A stretch of 64,000 nt of DNA from G963422745 sp965214285. Its GTDB lineage: Bacteria; Actinomycetota; Acidimicrobiia; Acidimicrobiales; Aldehydirespiratoraceae. Under the pieces are notes generated by a model. The model was not told the DNA's origin. It was given only the letters and a program-made list of their open reading frames with translations, and did not search any database. The position numbers and the translations under genes were made by a program. Of this stretch, positions 33,643 through 42,566 are shown one piece after another. The stretch lies in the NCBI GenBank assembly GCA_965214285.1, contig OZ243946.1, forward strand, positions 1,054,001 to 1,118,000, written 5' to 3'. The number at the start of each line of letters is the position of its first letter. Position 1 is the first letter of the stretch.

Positions 33643-34209
33643 TCAGTCTCGGGCCGGCCCGCCGCGGTGACTGCCGTCGCCACCGCCGTTGTCGCCGCCG
33701 GCACCGCTGCCGTCGCCACCGCCGTTGCCGCCATCGTCACCGCCGCTGCTGTCGCCTGCGCTGCGGTCGTCGATCCCCAGGGGCATCTTCAGGTGGGCTC
33801 TGAGGTCGCCGATCAGGTCCGCGAAGTAGCGCCGCTCGCTGAACCGCCAGCCGTCAGGCCCGCGCACGAAGCGGTCGTGGTAGCGCCCGGCGATGATCGC
33901 CTGCAACCGCAGCGAGTCCGTCGCCTGCAGCACGGTGTACATCGAGCGCACCCTGGCCTCGTCGCCTTCGATCTCGACGATCGGGTTGGTGGTCACGTGC
34001 TTGGTGCGCAGCGTGCCGTCGGCATGGGTGATCACCCCGCCGGCGAAGAAGTCACGGATCGCCTCTCGCCCTGTGGCCAGCACCGTGCCGGACTCGCCGT
34101 CTCGCAGGGTGCAGTGCGCCAGCAGCTCGCCGAGGCCGTCGAAGTCCGCGGCGTCGATCAGTTCGGCGTAGCGGTAGAGCAGATTCGTGATCGCCGCAGC
34201 GTCGCCCAC
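33643..34209 (-). CDS. NTF2/SnoaL-like protein with Gly/Asp-rich tail
   Basis: 188 residues from the GTG at 34209, chosen because TAGGGT lies 8 nt upstream; another GTG at 34230 is possible. The first 140 residues fit the SnoaL-like_4 group (ITNLLYRYAELIDAADFDGLGELLAH, then RYHDRFVRGPDGWRFSER). The last 40 are a low-complexity Gly/Asp/Ser tail with GGG-type repeats. Such enzymes often act as small dehydratases or isomerases on ring compounds. It is 35 bp upstream of gpgS on the same strand and diverges from the yihY-like gene. Confidence 0.75.
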   Translation of the reverse strand: MGDAAAITNLLYRYAELIDAADFDGLGELLAHCTLRDGESGTVLATGREAIRDFFAGGVITHADGTLRTKHVTTNPIVEIEGDEARVRSMYTVLQATDSLRLQAIIAGRYHDRFVRGPDGWRFSERRYFADLIGDLRAHLKMPLGIDDRSAGDSSGGDDGGNGGGDGSGAGGDNGGGDGSHRGGPARD

Positions 34210-34300
34210 GCCGGCGGACCCTACCCTCACGGCATGAATCGTGCGAGAAACGCACCGTGCGCGGGCCGCGCCGGCCGCCGCGGCACGTGAGGCGCCTGCG

Positions 34301-35353
34301 ATGAACCGCGCGAGAAGGGCGCTGGGCTGGATCTGGGGGCTCGGCAGAGAGGTCGCCGACGAGTGGTCCAAGGACCGGGTCGGGGGGCTGGCTGCGGAGA
34401 TCGCCTTCTTCGCCCTGCTCGGCTTCTTCCCGTCGCTGATAGCGCTGACCGCCGCCCTCGGCTCGCTCGACGGGATCCTCGGCGAGAACAACGCCGCGGA
34501 GATCAAGGACTGGCTCGTGGGCCAGATGATCGACGTGTTCGGCGGCGACAACAACCTCGAGGCCACGGTGACCGACCTCTTCGACGACACCAACGCCGGG
34601 GCGATCACCCTGGGCCTGCTGCTGGCCGTGTATGCCGCCACCAGGGGCTTCGTGGCGGTGGTGCGGGCCCTGGACCAGGCCTATGACCACGAGGTCAACC
34701 GCGACTGGCTGTCCACACGGCTGGTCGGCTGGCTGATCACGGTGATCACGGTCGTGGTGATGGCGGTGGTGCTGACCCTCGTCGTGGTCGGCCCGCGCAT
34801 ATTCTCGGGCAACGAGATAGCCGAGGAGCTCGGGCTTGCCTGGTTCTCCTGGGCCTGGACCTGGCTGCGCTGGCCGGTGGTGTTCGTGGTGGTCGTGTCC
34901 TGGGCGGCCGCCGTGTACCACATCGCCCCCAACCACCGCTCGCCGCTGCGTGCCGAGCTGCCCGGCGCAGTGCTGGCATCGATCTGGTGGACAGCGGTGT
35001 CGCTGGGCTTCGGCCAGTACCTCGAGGTCGCCTCGACGAGCGCCAACGCCGTGTTCGGCCTGCTGGGCGGGGCGCTGACCCTGCTGTTCTGGCTGTACCT
35101 GATGTCGATGGGGCTGCTGCTCGGCGCCGAGGTCAACTCGATCATCGCCGGGCGCAGAGGCCTGCTGATCGAGTCGGCGCCCCACAGGTCGTGGCGCGAG
35201 CGCCTCTGGCTCGGGCGTGGCGGGCCTGCCCCCGACGGCGCCGCCGCCGGCCCGGCCAGTCCGGGCGCCGCCGACGGTGCAGCCGATCCCGGCGAGCGCC
35301 CCGACGGGCCGGCTTCTGAGCGCCCGGAACGTGCGGGTAATCTCAGGCCATGA
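34301..35353 (+). CDS. YihY/BrkB-family membrane protein
   Basis: 350 residues with about six membrane helices. Family signatures are AEIAFFALLGFFPSLIAL at the first helix, AAVYHIAPNHRSPLR and GAVLASIWWTAVSLGFGQYL. The C-terminal 50 residues are Pro/Ala/Gly-rich and presumably cytosolic. Sometimes mislabelled ribonuclease BN, the family is an inner-membrane protein of unknown transport role. The ATG at 34301 is preferred (GTGAGGCG upstream). Its stop overlaps the next gene's ATG by 4 bp. Confidence 0.9.
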   Translation: MNRARRALGWIWGLGREVADEWSKDRVGGLAAEIAFFALLGFFPSLIALTAALGSLDGILGENNAAEIKDWLVGQMIDVFGGDNNLEATVTDLFDDTNAGAITLGLLLAVYAATRGFVAVVRALDQAYDHEVNRDWLSTRLVGWLITVITVVVMAVVLTLVVVGPRIFSGNEIAEELGLAWFSWAWTWLRWPVVFVVVVSWAAAVYHIAPNHRSPLRAELPGAVLASIWWTAVSLGFGQYLEVASTSANAVFGLLGGALTLLFWLYLMSMGLLLGAEVNSIIAGRRGLLIESAPHRSWRERLWLGRGGPAPDGAAAGPASPGAADGAADPGERPDGPASERPERAGNLRP

Positions 35354-37137
35354 CCGAGTACCGCGCCCCGCTGGCCGACATCGGCTTCACGCTGCGCCAT
35401 GTGGTCGACAGCGCGGCCCTCGCCGAGCTCGACGCCTACCGCGACCTCGACGACGACCTGATCGACGGGCTGCTTGAAGAGGCCGCCCGCTTCTTCGAGC
35501 AGGTCGTGGCGCCCACCAACCGCGACGGCGACACGATCGGCGCCCGTCACAACCCCGACGGCACGGTCACCACCGCCCCGGGCCACGCCGAGGCCTATGC
35601 CCGCATGGTCGAGGCCGGCTGGGGCTCGCTGGGCTTCCCCGCCGAGTACGGCGGCGGCGGGCTGCCTTGGGTGCTCGGCATCGCCGTTCAGGAGATGCTC
35701 ACCTCGGCCAACATGGGCCTGTCGGTGTGCCCGCTGCTCAGCCAGGGCGCCGTGGAGGCGCTGCTGCACCACGGCAGCGAGGAGCAGAAGGAGACCTACC
35801 TGCGCAAGCTGGTGAGCGGCGAGTGGGCCGGCACCATGAACCTCACCGAGCCCCAGGCCGGCTCGGACGTGGGGGCGCTCACCACCCGGGCGGTGCTCGA
35901 CGACCACGGCGACTGGCGGCTGTTCGGCCAGAAGATCTTCATCACCTACGGCGAGCACGACATGGTCGACAACATCGTGCACCTGGTGCTGGCCCGCACC
36001 CCGGACTCCCCGCCGGGCACCAGGGGCATCAGCCTGTTCATCGTTCCCAAGTTCCTGGTCAACGCCGACGGCAGCCTCGGCGAGCGAAACGACGTGAGCT
36101 GCGTGTCGATCGAGCACAAGCTCGGCATCCACGCCAGCCCGACCTGCGTGATGGCCTACGGCGAAGCCGACGGCGCCGTCGGCTTCCTGGTGGGCGAGGA
36201 GCACCAGGGAATGCGTGCCATGTTCACGATGATGAACGCCGCCCGCCTGGCGGTGGGCCTGCAGGGCGTGGCCGTCGCCGAGCGGGCCTATCAGCAGGCT
36301 CTGGCCTACGCCCACGAGCGCCTCCAGGGCCGCGCTCCCGGCGCTGTGGCCGGCGCCTCCAGCCCGATCGTCGACCATGCCGACGTGGCGCGCATGCTGC
36401 TGGACATGCGGGCCTGCATCTCAGCGGCCCGGGGTCTGTGCTACCGAACCGCCGAGGCCATCGACTGGTCGGTCTGTGCGGCCGACCCCGAACAGCGCCG
36501 CAGCGCCGCCGAGCGGACCGCCCTGCTGACCCCGCTGGCCAAGGCCTGGCCCACCGACCTCGGCGTTGAGCTGGCCAGCGTCGGCCTTCAGGTACACGGC
36601 GGCATGGGCTACGTGGAGGAGACAGGCGCCGCCCAGCACCTGCGCGACTCTCGCATCGCCCCCATATACGAAGGCACCAACGGGATCCAGGCACTCGATC
36701 TGGTGGAGCGCAAGCTGCCGATGAGCGGCGGGGCCGTGGTGCGCGCCCACCTGAGCAGCATCGAGGCCACCGTCGCCACGCTGGGCGCCTACGACGACCT
36801 GGCGCCGGTGGCCGGCCTGCTCGGCTCGGCGGTCACGGCCACCTCGCAAGCCGGCGAATGGCTACTGGAGCGCTCCGCGGATGACCCGGTGGCGGTGCAG
36901 GCCGCGGCGGTGCCGTACCTGGAGATGCTGGCGCTCACCAGCGGCGCCCAGATCCTCGCCGATGGCGCCGTGGCCGCACGCAAGGCCGGGCTCGATGACG
37001 CCACCGTCACCGAGCGGGCGGTGCTGGCCCGCTTCTTCGCAGCGCATCGCCTGGCCGTCGTGCCCGGCAAGCTGGCCGCGGTGCAAGCCGGCAGCGCCGA
37101 CCTGCAGGCCGCCCGCGTCGGCATCCTCGCAGGCTGA
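35350..37137 (+). CDS. Acyl-CoA dehydrogenase (long FadE/DmdC-like type)
   Basis: 595 residues, the long subfamily with an extra N-terminal segment (MTEYRAPLADIGFTL) and C-terminal domain. FAD/substrate blocks include MNLTEPQAGSDVGALTT, KIFITYGEHD and YEGTNGIQALDLV, the last carrying the glutamate-type catalytic region. DmdC (3-methylmercaptopropionyl-CoA dehydrogenase) and long-chain FadE proteins share this architecture, so substrate assignment is open. It overlaps the yihY-like gene by ATGA. Confidence 0.92.
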   Translation: MTEYRAPLADIGFTLRHVVDSAALAELDAYRDLDDDLIDGLLEEAARFFEQVVAPTNRDGDTIGARHNPDGTVTTAPGHAEAYARMVEAGWGSLGFPAEYGGGGLPWVLGIAVQEMLTSANMGLSVCPLLSQGAVEALLHHGSEEQKETYLRKLVSGEWAGTMNLTEPQAGSDVGALTTRAVLDDHGDWRLFGQKIFITYGEHDMVDNIVHLVLARTPDSPPGTRGISLFIVPKFLVNADGSLGERNDVSCVSIEHKLGIHASPTCVMAYGEADGAVGFLVGEEHQGMRAMFTMMNAARLAVGLQGVAVAERAYQQALAYAHERLQGRAPGAVAGASSPIVDHADVARMLLDMRACISAARGLCYRTAEAIDWSVCAADPEQRRSAAERTALLTPLAKAWPTDLGVELASVGLQVHGGMGYVEETGAAQHLRDSRIAPIYEGTNGIQALDLVERKLPMSGGAVVRAHLSSIEATVATLGAYDDLAPVAGLLGSAVTATSQAGEWLLERSADDPVAVQAAAVPYLEMLALTSGAQILADGAVAARKAGLDDATVTERAVLARFFAAHRLAVVPGKLAAVQAGSADLQAARVGILAG

Positions 37138-37202
37138 CGCCTTGCCGCGACTCCCTAAGCTGACGTCGGCCGGGCCGGCTTTGCGCTGATGGCGGTGCTG
37201 GT

Positions 37203-38093
37203 GTGACCTGGGCCGGCCTCTGGGCCTCGATCCCGAGCCCGTCGAGCAGCGCCGTCGAGATCGGCCCGCTGGCTCTGCGGGCCTACGGGGTGCTCATAGC
37301 GTTGGGCGTGTTGGCCGCGGTGTGGCTCTCGCAGCGCCGCTGGGCCGCACGGGGCGGCAACCCCGAGGACGTATCGCGCATCGCCCTGTGGGCGGTGCCG
37401 GCGGGCCTCGTGGGCAGCCGCGTCTACCACGTGGTCACCGACTGGCGCTTCGACGAGGGCCTCGCCGAGCCGTTCAAGATCTGGGAGGGCGGGCTCGGCA
37501 TCCCCGGCGGCATGGCGGCCGGCATCGTCTGCGGCATCTGGGTGATCCGGCGCAACGGCTGGGACCAGCGCGCTCTGCTCGACTGCGTGGTCCCGGCGCT
37601 GCCCTTGGCCCAGGCAATCGGGCGCTGGGGCAACTGGTTCAACCAGGAGCTGTTCGGGCGGCCCAGCGACCTGCCCTGGGCGTTGGAGATCGACGCCGAC
37701 AAGGCCGCCGCGGCCGGGCACCCCGGCGTCGAGACGTTCCATCCGGTGTTCCTGTACGAGTCGCTGTGGAACCTGGCCCTGGCGGGCGCTTTGATCGCCC
37801 TGGACCGCAGCGGCCGGATCCGCAAGGGCAGCCTGGTCGCCGTCTACGTGCTCGGCTACCTGACGGCGCGCCTGTGGCTGGAGACGGTGCGGATCGACCC
37901 GGCCTCGGAGATCGCCGGGCTGCGCGTCAACATCTGGATGAGCATCGTCGGCATCGCGGCATCCGTCGCCTGGCTGGCCTGGCGCGGACTGCGGCCCGAG
38001 CCAGATCCTCCGGGCGACCCGCTCGCCGCCGAGTCCCCGAGAGGCGATTCGTCAGCCGAGACAGCCGGCGACCCGCCTGCCGGCCAGGGCTGA
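37203..38093 (+). CDS. lgt: Prolipoprotein diacylglyceryl transferase
   Basis: 296 residues, about seven membrane helices. It transfers diacylglyceryl from phosphatidylglycerol to the lipobox Cys of exported lipoproteins, several of which occur in this window. It shows LRAYGVLIALGVL, a GSRVYHVVTDW segment, GGLGIPGGM and the Lgt signature IGRWGNWFNQELFG, with the essential Arg and Asn. A Pro/Asp-rich tail of about 30 residues follows. GTG start at 37203. Confidence 0.96.
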   Translation: MTWAGLWASIPSPSSSAVEIGPLALRAYGVLIALGVLAAVWLSQRRWAARGGNPEDVSRIALWAVPAGLVGSRVYHVVTDWRFDEGLAEPFKIWEGGLGIPGGMAAGIVCGIWVIRRNGWDQRALLDCVVPALPLAQAIGRWGNWFNQELFGRPSDLPWALEIDADKAAAAGHPGVETFHPVFLYESLWNLALAGALIALDRSGRIRKGSLVAVYVLGYLTARLWLETVRIDPASEIAGLRVNIWMSIVGIAASVAWLAWRGLRPEPDPPGDPLAAESPRGDSSAETAGDPPAGQG

Positions 38094-38094
38094 G

Positions 38095-38415
38095 GTGGAC
38101 TCCTCGGACCGCTCGGGCTGGAGCGCCTTCGAGCTCGCCGTCGCCGAGGTGCTGGACCGGCTCGGCCCTGGCGATCTGGTCACCTACGGCGAGGTGGCAG
38201 CCGAGGCCGGCTACCCCGGCGCGGCCCGTGCCGTCGGCAACATGCTGCGCCGCAGCGGTGAACGTGGCGACTCTGCCTTCTGCTGGTGGCGGGTGATCCC
38301 GGCCTCGGGACGGCCCGCCGAGCACATCGGCGCCGAGCAGGTCAGGCGCCTGCAAGCCGAGGGGATCGAGGTGCGCGACGGCAGGGTCCGTCTCAGTGCC
38401 GCCGCACGCCGCTAG
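38095..38415 (+). CDS. Alkyltransferase-like protein (MGMT fold without active Cys)
   Basis: 106 residues, only the DNA-binding domain of O6-alkylguanine methyltransferases: GDLVTYGEVAAEAGYPGAARAVGNML, then FCWWRVIPASGRP. The active-site PCHR of true MGMT is replaced by CWWRV with no Cys at the reactive position, as in Atl proteins, which bind alkylated bases and recruit nucleotide excision repair. The GTG start is immediately after lgt, so the two are co-transcribed. Confidence 0.88.
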   Translation: MDSSDRSGWSAFELAVAEVLDRLGPGDLVTYGEVAAEAGYPGAARAVGNMLRRSGERGDSAFCWWRVIPASGRPAEHIGAEQVRRLQAEGIEVRDGRVRLSAAARR

Positions 38416-38481
38416 CCTCACTGCGGCTCAGCGCTGCCGCCGCCCCAGCCTCTCGGTGCACCGCAGCCGACCGCATCGCAT

Positions 38482-39672
38482 ATGACGACGACTTCCCTTC
38501 AGAGCACGAACACGTTCGCCGAACTCGGCATTTCCGACGAGATAGCCGCCACTCTGTCATCGAGGGGGATCAGCGACCCCTTCCCGATCCAGGCGCTCGC
38601 CATCCCCGACGCCCTCGCCGGCCGTGACGTGTGCGGCAAGGCCGAGACCGGATCGGGCAAGACCCTCGCATTCGGGCTGCCGGTGCTGCAGCGCATGGCC
38701 AAGGCCAAGCCCAAGCGCCCCACCGGGCTGGTGCTCACGCCCACCCGCGAGCTCGCCAACCAGGTCTGCAAAGAGCTCGCAGCGCCCGCAGAGGCCGTCG
38801 GCAGGCGCGCCCTTGCGATCTACGGCGGCGCCAAGATCGAGGATCAGATCCGCAGGCTGGCCAAGGGCGTGGATCTGGTGGTGGCCACGCCGGGCCGCAT
38901 GATCGACCTCATCGACCGCGGCGAGGTGTCGGTGGCCGACGTGGCGCACGTGGTGGTCGACGAGGCCGACCGCATGGCCGACATGGGCTTCCTGCCCCAG
39001 GTCGAGTGGATCCTGCGCAACATCGAGTCCAAGCACCAGACCCTGCTGTTCAGCGCCACCCTCGACGGCGTCGTCAACTCCTTGATCCGCCGCTACCAGA
39101 GCGACCCATCCATGCACGAGGCGGCCGGCAACGGCAAGGAGGTGACGGTGGAGACGATGACGCATCGCTTCATCGCCGTCCACCACATGGACAAGCCCAA
39201 GGTCGCCGCGGCCATCGCCGGATCCGCGGATCGCACCATCGTGTTCACCCGCACCAAGATGATGGCCGACCGCCTGGCCAAGGAGCTGGTGCGCCTCGGG
39301 GTGGACGCGGCGCCGATACACGGCGACCTGCGCCAGACCAGCCGGGAGAAGTCGCTGCGGCGCTTCATCGGCGGCGCCCTTCACGTGCTGGTCGCCACCG
39401 ACGTGGCAGCACGGGGCATCCACGTCGACGACGTGGACGTGGTGGTCCAGTACGACCCGCCCGGGGACCACAAGACCTACCTGCACCGTGCCGGGCGCAC
39501 CGCTCGTGCCGGCGAGGCCGGCCTGGTGGTGACGCTGTCGATGTGGGACCAGGAGCTCGAGGTCAAGCGCATCCAGAAGCGCCTCGGCATGGACACGCCG
39601 ATCACTGAGATGTTCTCCAACGACGACCGGCTCGGCCGCCTGGCCCGCTGGGACCCCGATCAGCCCGAATAG
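38482..39672 (+). CDS. DEAD-box RNA helicase
   Basis: 396 residues. All core motifs are visible: Q-motif (FAELGI...PFPIQ), I AETGSGKT, Ia PTRELA, II DEAD, III SAT, V VATDVAARGIH and VI HRAGRTARAG. The C-terminal extension is short, so it is a compact RhlE-like helicase acting in ribosome assembly or mRNA turnover. It is a single gene preceding the methionine operon. Confidence 0.95.
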   Translation: MTTTSLQSTNTFAELGISDEIAATLSSRGISDPFPIQALAIPDALAGRDVCGKAETGSGKTLAFGLPVLQRMAKAKPKRPTGLVLTPTRELANQVCKELAAPAEAVGRRALAIYGGAKIEDQIRRLAKGVDLVVATPGRMIDLIDRGEVSVADVAHVVVDEADRMADMGFLPQVEWILRNIESKHQTLLFSATLDGVVNSLIRRYQSDPSMHEAAGNGKEVTVETMTHRFIAVHHMDKPKVAAAIAGSADRTIVFTRTKMMADRLAKELVRLGVDAAPIHGDLRQTSREKSLRRFIGGALHVLVATDVAARGIHVDDVDVVVQYDPPGDHKTYLHRAGRTARAGEAGLVVTLSMWDQELEVKRIQKRLGMDTPITEMFSNDDRLGRLARWDPDQPE

Positions 39673-39772
39673 CGCCCGCCCGCAGCGCCAGTGACGACAG
39701 CGCGATCTGCCCGAGCAGCGCCCGTCGGCAGCGCCCCCGCTGTGGGTCCGCGTCACACCGCGACGCCGCGGC

Positions 39773-39778
39773 TATAGT
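39773..39778 (+). promoter_or_regulatory. -10 box of the metX-metY operon
   Basis: TATAGT lies 16 nt before the P1 stem of the SAM riboswitch. The likely start site is a few bases before 39790. Confidence 0.6.
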
Positions 39779-39793
39779 GGGCGTCCACATTCA

Positions 39794-39885
39794 GAGCGGG
39801 CAGGCCGAGGCGTCGTCGAGGCGCTGAGGCAGGCCCCGGCAACCTGGGACGGACACCCAAGGTGCCCGCTCGCTGCAGCGAGGAT
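39794..39885 (+). ncRNA. SAM riboswitch (SAM-I/SAM-IV clan)
   Basis: A 9-bp P1 stem pairs GAGCGGGCA (39794-39802) with TGCCCGCTC (39863-39871). Inside it are the core GGCAACC and AAGGTGC, and a P3 hairpin ACCTGGG/CCCAAGGT with one bulged A. A perfect palindrome CTCGCTGCAGCGAG (39869-39882) follows P1, suggesting the extra stem of the actinobacterial SAM-IV type rather than classic SAM-I. The 90 bases to the metX ATG can form the expression platform. Binding of S-adenosylmethionine should turn off metX-metY. Confidence 0.85.
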
Positions 39886-39975
39886 GCGGCGCCGGCTCCG
39901 GTCGGCGCAACAAACTGTCCGGTGGCAGCGCCACCGCTTCAGGGGGTCACCGAGAAGTCCCAGCGGAGCATCCCG

Positions 39976-41277
39976 ATGACCGACCGACCCGACAGCCGCA
40001 CATCCGAGCGCCCCTCCCACAGAGGCGACTCGGCGTCGCGTCCGGAGACGCCCGGCACTGCACACGCCGCCGAGGAGCAACGCCCGGACAGCCTCGGCTA
40101 CGACCCGGCGAGCCGCTACCCCGCCGGCCTGCCCGCGTCGGGCGCCTGGCTGCCCGGCGATCCCGTCGGCGAGCGCAAGTTCGTCACCGTCACCGACCGG
40201 CCCTTCGTCTGCGAGGGCGGCGGCGTGCTCGCCGAGGTGACCCTGGCTTATGAGTCCTGGGGCACGCTCGACGCCGACGCCTCGAATGCCGTGCTGGTCT
40301 GCCACGCTCTCACCGGCGACTCCCACGCCGCGGGCGACCTCGGCGGCGGCCATGTGGGCGAGGGCTGGTGGGACGCCCTCATCGGGCCGGGCAAGGCGCT
40401 CGACAGCGACCGCTACTTCGTGGTCTGCGCCAACGTGCTGGGCGGCTGCCAGGGCTCCACCGGCCCGGCCAGCGTCGACCCCGACACCGGCGGGCTCTAC
40501 GGCCCCACGTTTCCCCAGGTCACCATCCGAGACATCGTGCGCACCCAGAAGCTGCTGGCGGACCGCCTCGGCATCGAGCGCTGGCTGGCGGTGGTCGGCG
40601 GCTCGATGGGCGGCATGCAGGTGCTCGAATGGGGCGCCATGTACCCCCGCCGGGTCAAGGCGCTGGCGCCGCTGGCCACAGTCGCAGCGGCCAGCGCCAT
40701 GCAGATCGGCCTCAGCGCGGTCGAGCGCCTCGCCATCGTCAACGACCCCGCCTTCTGCGACGGCTGGTACTACGACCGGCCCCCCGGTGAAGGGCCCTGG
40801 CGCGGCCTTGCGCTGGCACGGGAGATATCGCAGATCACCTACCGGTCGACCAGCGCCTTCGACGAGCGCTTCGGCCGTGCCGTGCACGACCCGCACCGCT
40901 GGAGCGAGCAGTGGGCGCGTTTCGAGATCGAGAGCTACCTCGACCATCACGGCCAGAAGCTGGTTCGGCGCTTCGACGCCAACTCGTTCCTGGTGCTCAG
41001 CAAGGCGATGGACCTGCACGACATCGGGCGCCGCCGCGGAGGGGCCGCCAGGGTGCTCGGCCGGCTGACGCATCCGGTGCTCACCGTCTCGATCACCTCC
41101 GACATCCTCTACCCGCCGTACCAGCAGGCCGAGATCCACGACCTGGTCACCGCAGGAGGGGGGCGCTGCGAGTACCACATCGTCGACAGCCCCGAGGGCC
41201 ACGACGGCTTCCTGCTGGAGACCGCCTTCTTCGACCCGCTGATCCGCGAGACGCTGAAGTGCGCGGAGGACGAATGA
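39976..41277 (+). CDS. metX: Homoserine O-acetyltransferase
   Basis: 433 residues; makes O-acetylhomoserine for methionine synthesis. The alpha/beta-hydrolase triad is visible: nucleophile in GGSMGGMQ (Ser210), Asp376 in SDILYPP, and His409 in EGHDGF. LTGDSHAAG and a GPGKALD...FVVCANVLGGCQGSTGP block are diagnostic. The first 45 residues are an unusual acidic-polar extension. Placed after a SAM riboswitch; ATGA overlap with metY. Confidence 0.96.
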   Translation: MTDRPDSRTSERPSHRGDSASRPETPGTAHAAEEQRPDSLGYDPASRYPAGLPASGAWLPGDPVGERKFVTVTDRPFVCEGGGVLAEVTLAYESWGTLDADASNAVLVCHALTGDSHAAGDLGGGHVGEGWWDALIGPGKALDSDRYFVVCANVLGGCQGSTGPASVDPDTGGLYGPTFPQVTIRDIVRTQKLLADRLGIERWLAVVGGSMGGMQVLEWGAMYPRRVKALAPLATVAAASAMQIGLSAVERLAIVNDPAFCDGWYYDRPPGEGPWRGLALAREISQITYRSTSAFDERFGRAVHDPHRWSEQWARFEIESYLDHHGQKLVRRFDANSFLVLSKAMDLHDIGRRRGGAARVLGRLTHPVLTVSITSDILYPPYQQAEIHDLVTAGGGRCEYHIVDSPEGHDGFLLETAFFDPLIRETLKCAEDE

Positions 41278-42515
41278 GCGCCGAGCCCCGCCCCGAGGCT
41301 GGTCCCGGACCCGATTCCGAGCCTGAGCCTGCCGCCGATCCGACAGGCCCGGCCGAGACCCACCCGCACACCAAGGCGATCCGGGCCGGGCGCGCCAACA
41401 ACGACACCGCCCTGGCCCCGATCCTGTGGGCCACGTCCACCTTCACCGCCCCCGGCGTGGACGAGGCCCATGCCTTTGCCTGCGACGTGGCCGCCCCCAA
41501 GTACTACGGCCGCAACTCGAATCCGACCGTGGCCGACTTCGAGGACGCCATGGCGGCCCTCGAGGGCGCGGAGGCGGCCCGCGCATTCGCCTCGGGGATG
41601 GGGGCGGTCAGCGCCGTGGTGCTCGGTGTCTGCTCCGCCGGCGACCACATCGTCGCCCAGCGCCAGCTCTACGCCCACACGCAGCTTCTCTTCGAGGCGG
41701 TGTGCCCACGCTTCGGCATCGACGTCAGCTTCGTGGACTGCACCCGGCCCGGCGCCTTCGCCGAGGCGGTGATGCCAGCGAAGACCACCCTGGTGTATGC
41801 CGAGAGCCCGGCCAACCCGAAGCTGGCCCTGGCCGACATGGACGAGCTCGGCGCCATCGCCGGGCCGGTCACCGTGGTCGACGCCACCTTCGCCACGCCG
41901 CTGGGCCTGCGGCCTCTGGACCACGGGGTGGACCTGTCGCTGCACTCGGCCACCAAGGCGATCGCCGGCCACAACGACGCCATCCTGGGCGTGGTCTCGG
42001 GCAGCGAGGAGCTGATCTCGTGGATCCGCGGCTTCGCGGTGCTCGCTGGCGCCAACGCCTCGCCTTTCGACGCCCTCAACGGCCTGCGCGGCCTGCGCAC
42101 CCTGGCGGTGCGGCTGGGCCGGCAGAGCGCCACGGCCGCGGTGCTGGCCGAGCTGCTGGAGGGCCACCCGGCCGTGGAGGCCGTGTTCTACCCGGGGCTG
42201 GAGTCGCATCCCCAGCACGAGCTGGCCTGCGAGCAGCTCCAGGGCTTCGGCGGGCTGATCGCCTTCGACCTGCACGGAGGACGCGAGGCCGGCGTGCGCT
42301 TCGTGGACCGACTCGGGATAGTGCAGCTCGCCAGCTCGCTGGGCGGGCCAGAGACGCTGGTCACCCATCCGGCGTCGACCACGCACGTGGGCCTCGGGCC
42401 TGACGAGCTGGCCGCCGCGGGGATCGGCGAGGGCACAGTGCGGCTCTCGTGCGGGCTCGAGCATCCCGACGACCTGGCCGCCGACGTGCGTGCCGCGCTC
42501 GATGCGCTCTGCTGA
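41274..42515 (+). CDS. metY: O-acetylhomoserine sulfhydrylase / trans-sulfuration PLP enzyme
   Basis: 413 residues of the Cys/Met-metabolism PLP family. It shows the phosphate-binding SGMGAVSA, YAESPANP, VVDATFATP and the PLP lysine in LHSATKAIAGHND (Lys228). The operon with metX favours O-acetylhomoserine as acceptor, using sulfide or cysteine, so O-acetylhomoserine sulfhydrylase or cystathionine gamma-synthase. GGAGGA precedes the ATG, which overlaps the metX stop. The symbol is inferred from context. Confidence 0.85.
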   Translation: MSAEPRPEAGPGPDSEPEPAADPTGPAETHPHTKAIRAGRANNDTALAPILWATSTFTAPGVDEAHAFACDVAAPKYYGRNSNPTVADFEDAMAALEGAEAARAFASGMGAVSAVVLGVCSAGDHIVAQRQLYAHTQLLFEAVCPRFGIDVSFVDCTRPGAFAEAVMPAKTTLVYAESPANPKLALADMDELGAIAGPVTVVDATFATPLGLRPLDHGVDLSLHSATKAIAGHNDAILGVVSGSEELISWIRGFAVLAGANASPFDALNGLRGLRTLAVRLGRQSATAAVLAELLEGHPAVEAVFYPGLESHPQHELACEQLQGFGGLIAFDLHGGREAGVRFVDRLGIVQLASSLGGPETLVTHPASTTHVGLGPDELAAAGIGEGTVRLSCGLEHPDDLAADVRAALDALC

Positions 42516-42566
42516 GCCCGGCGGGACTCTCGTCGGCTGGGCTCTCCTGCGCTACCGTCAGCGACC

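Noticed and set aside
34681..36378. 565-residue minus-strand open frame
   Set aside because: Antisense to YihY and acyl-CoA dehydrogenase coding sequence; no domain features.
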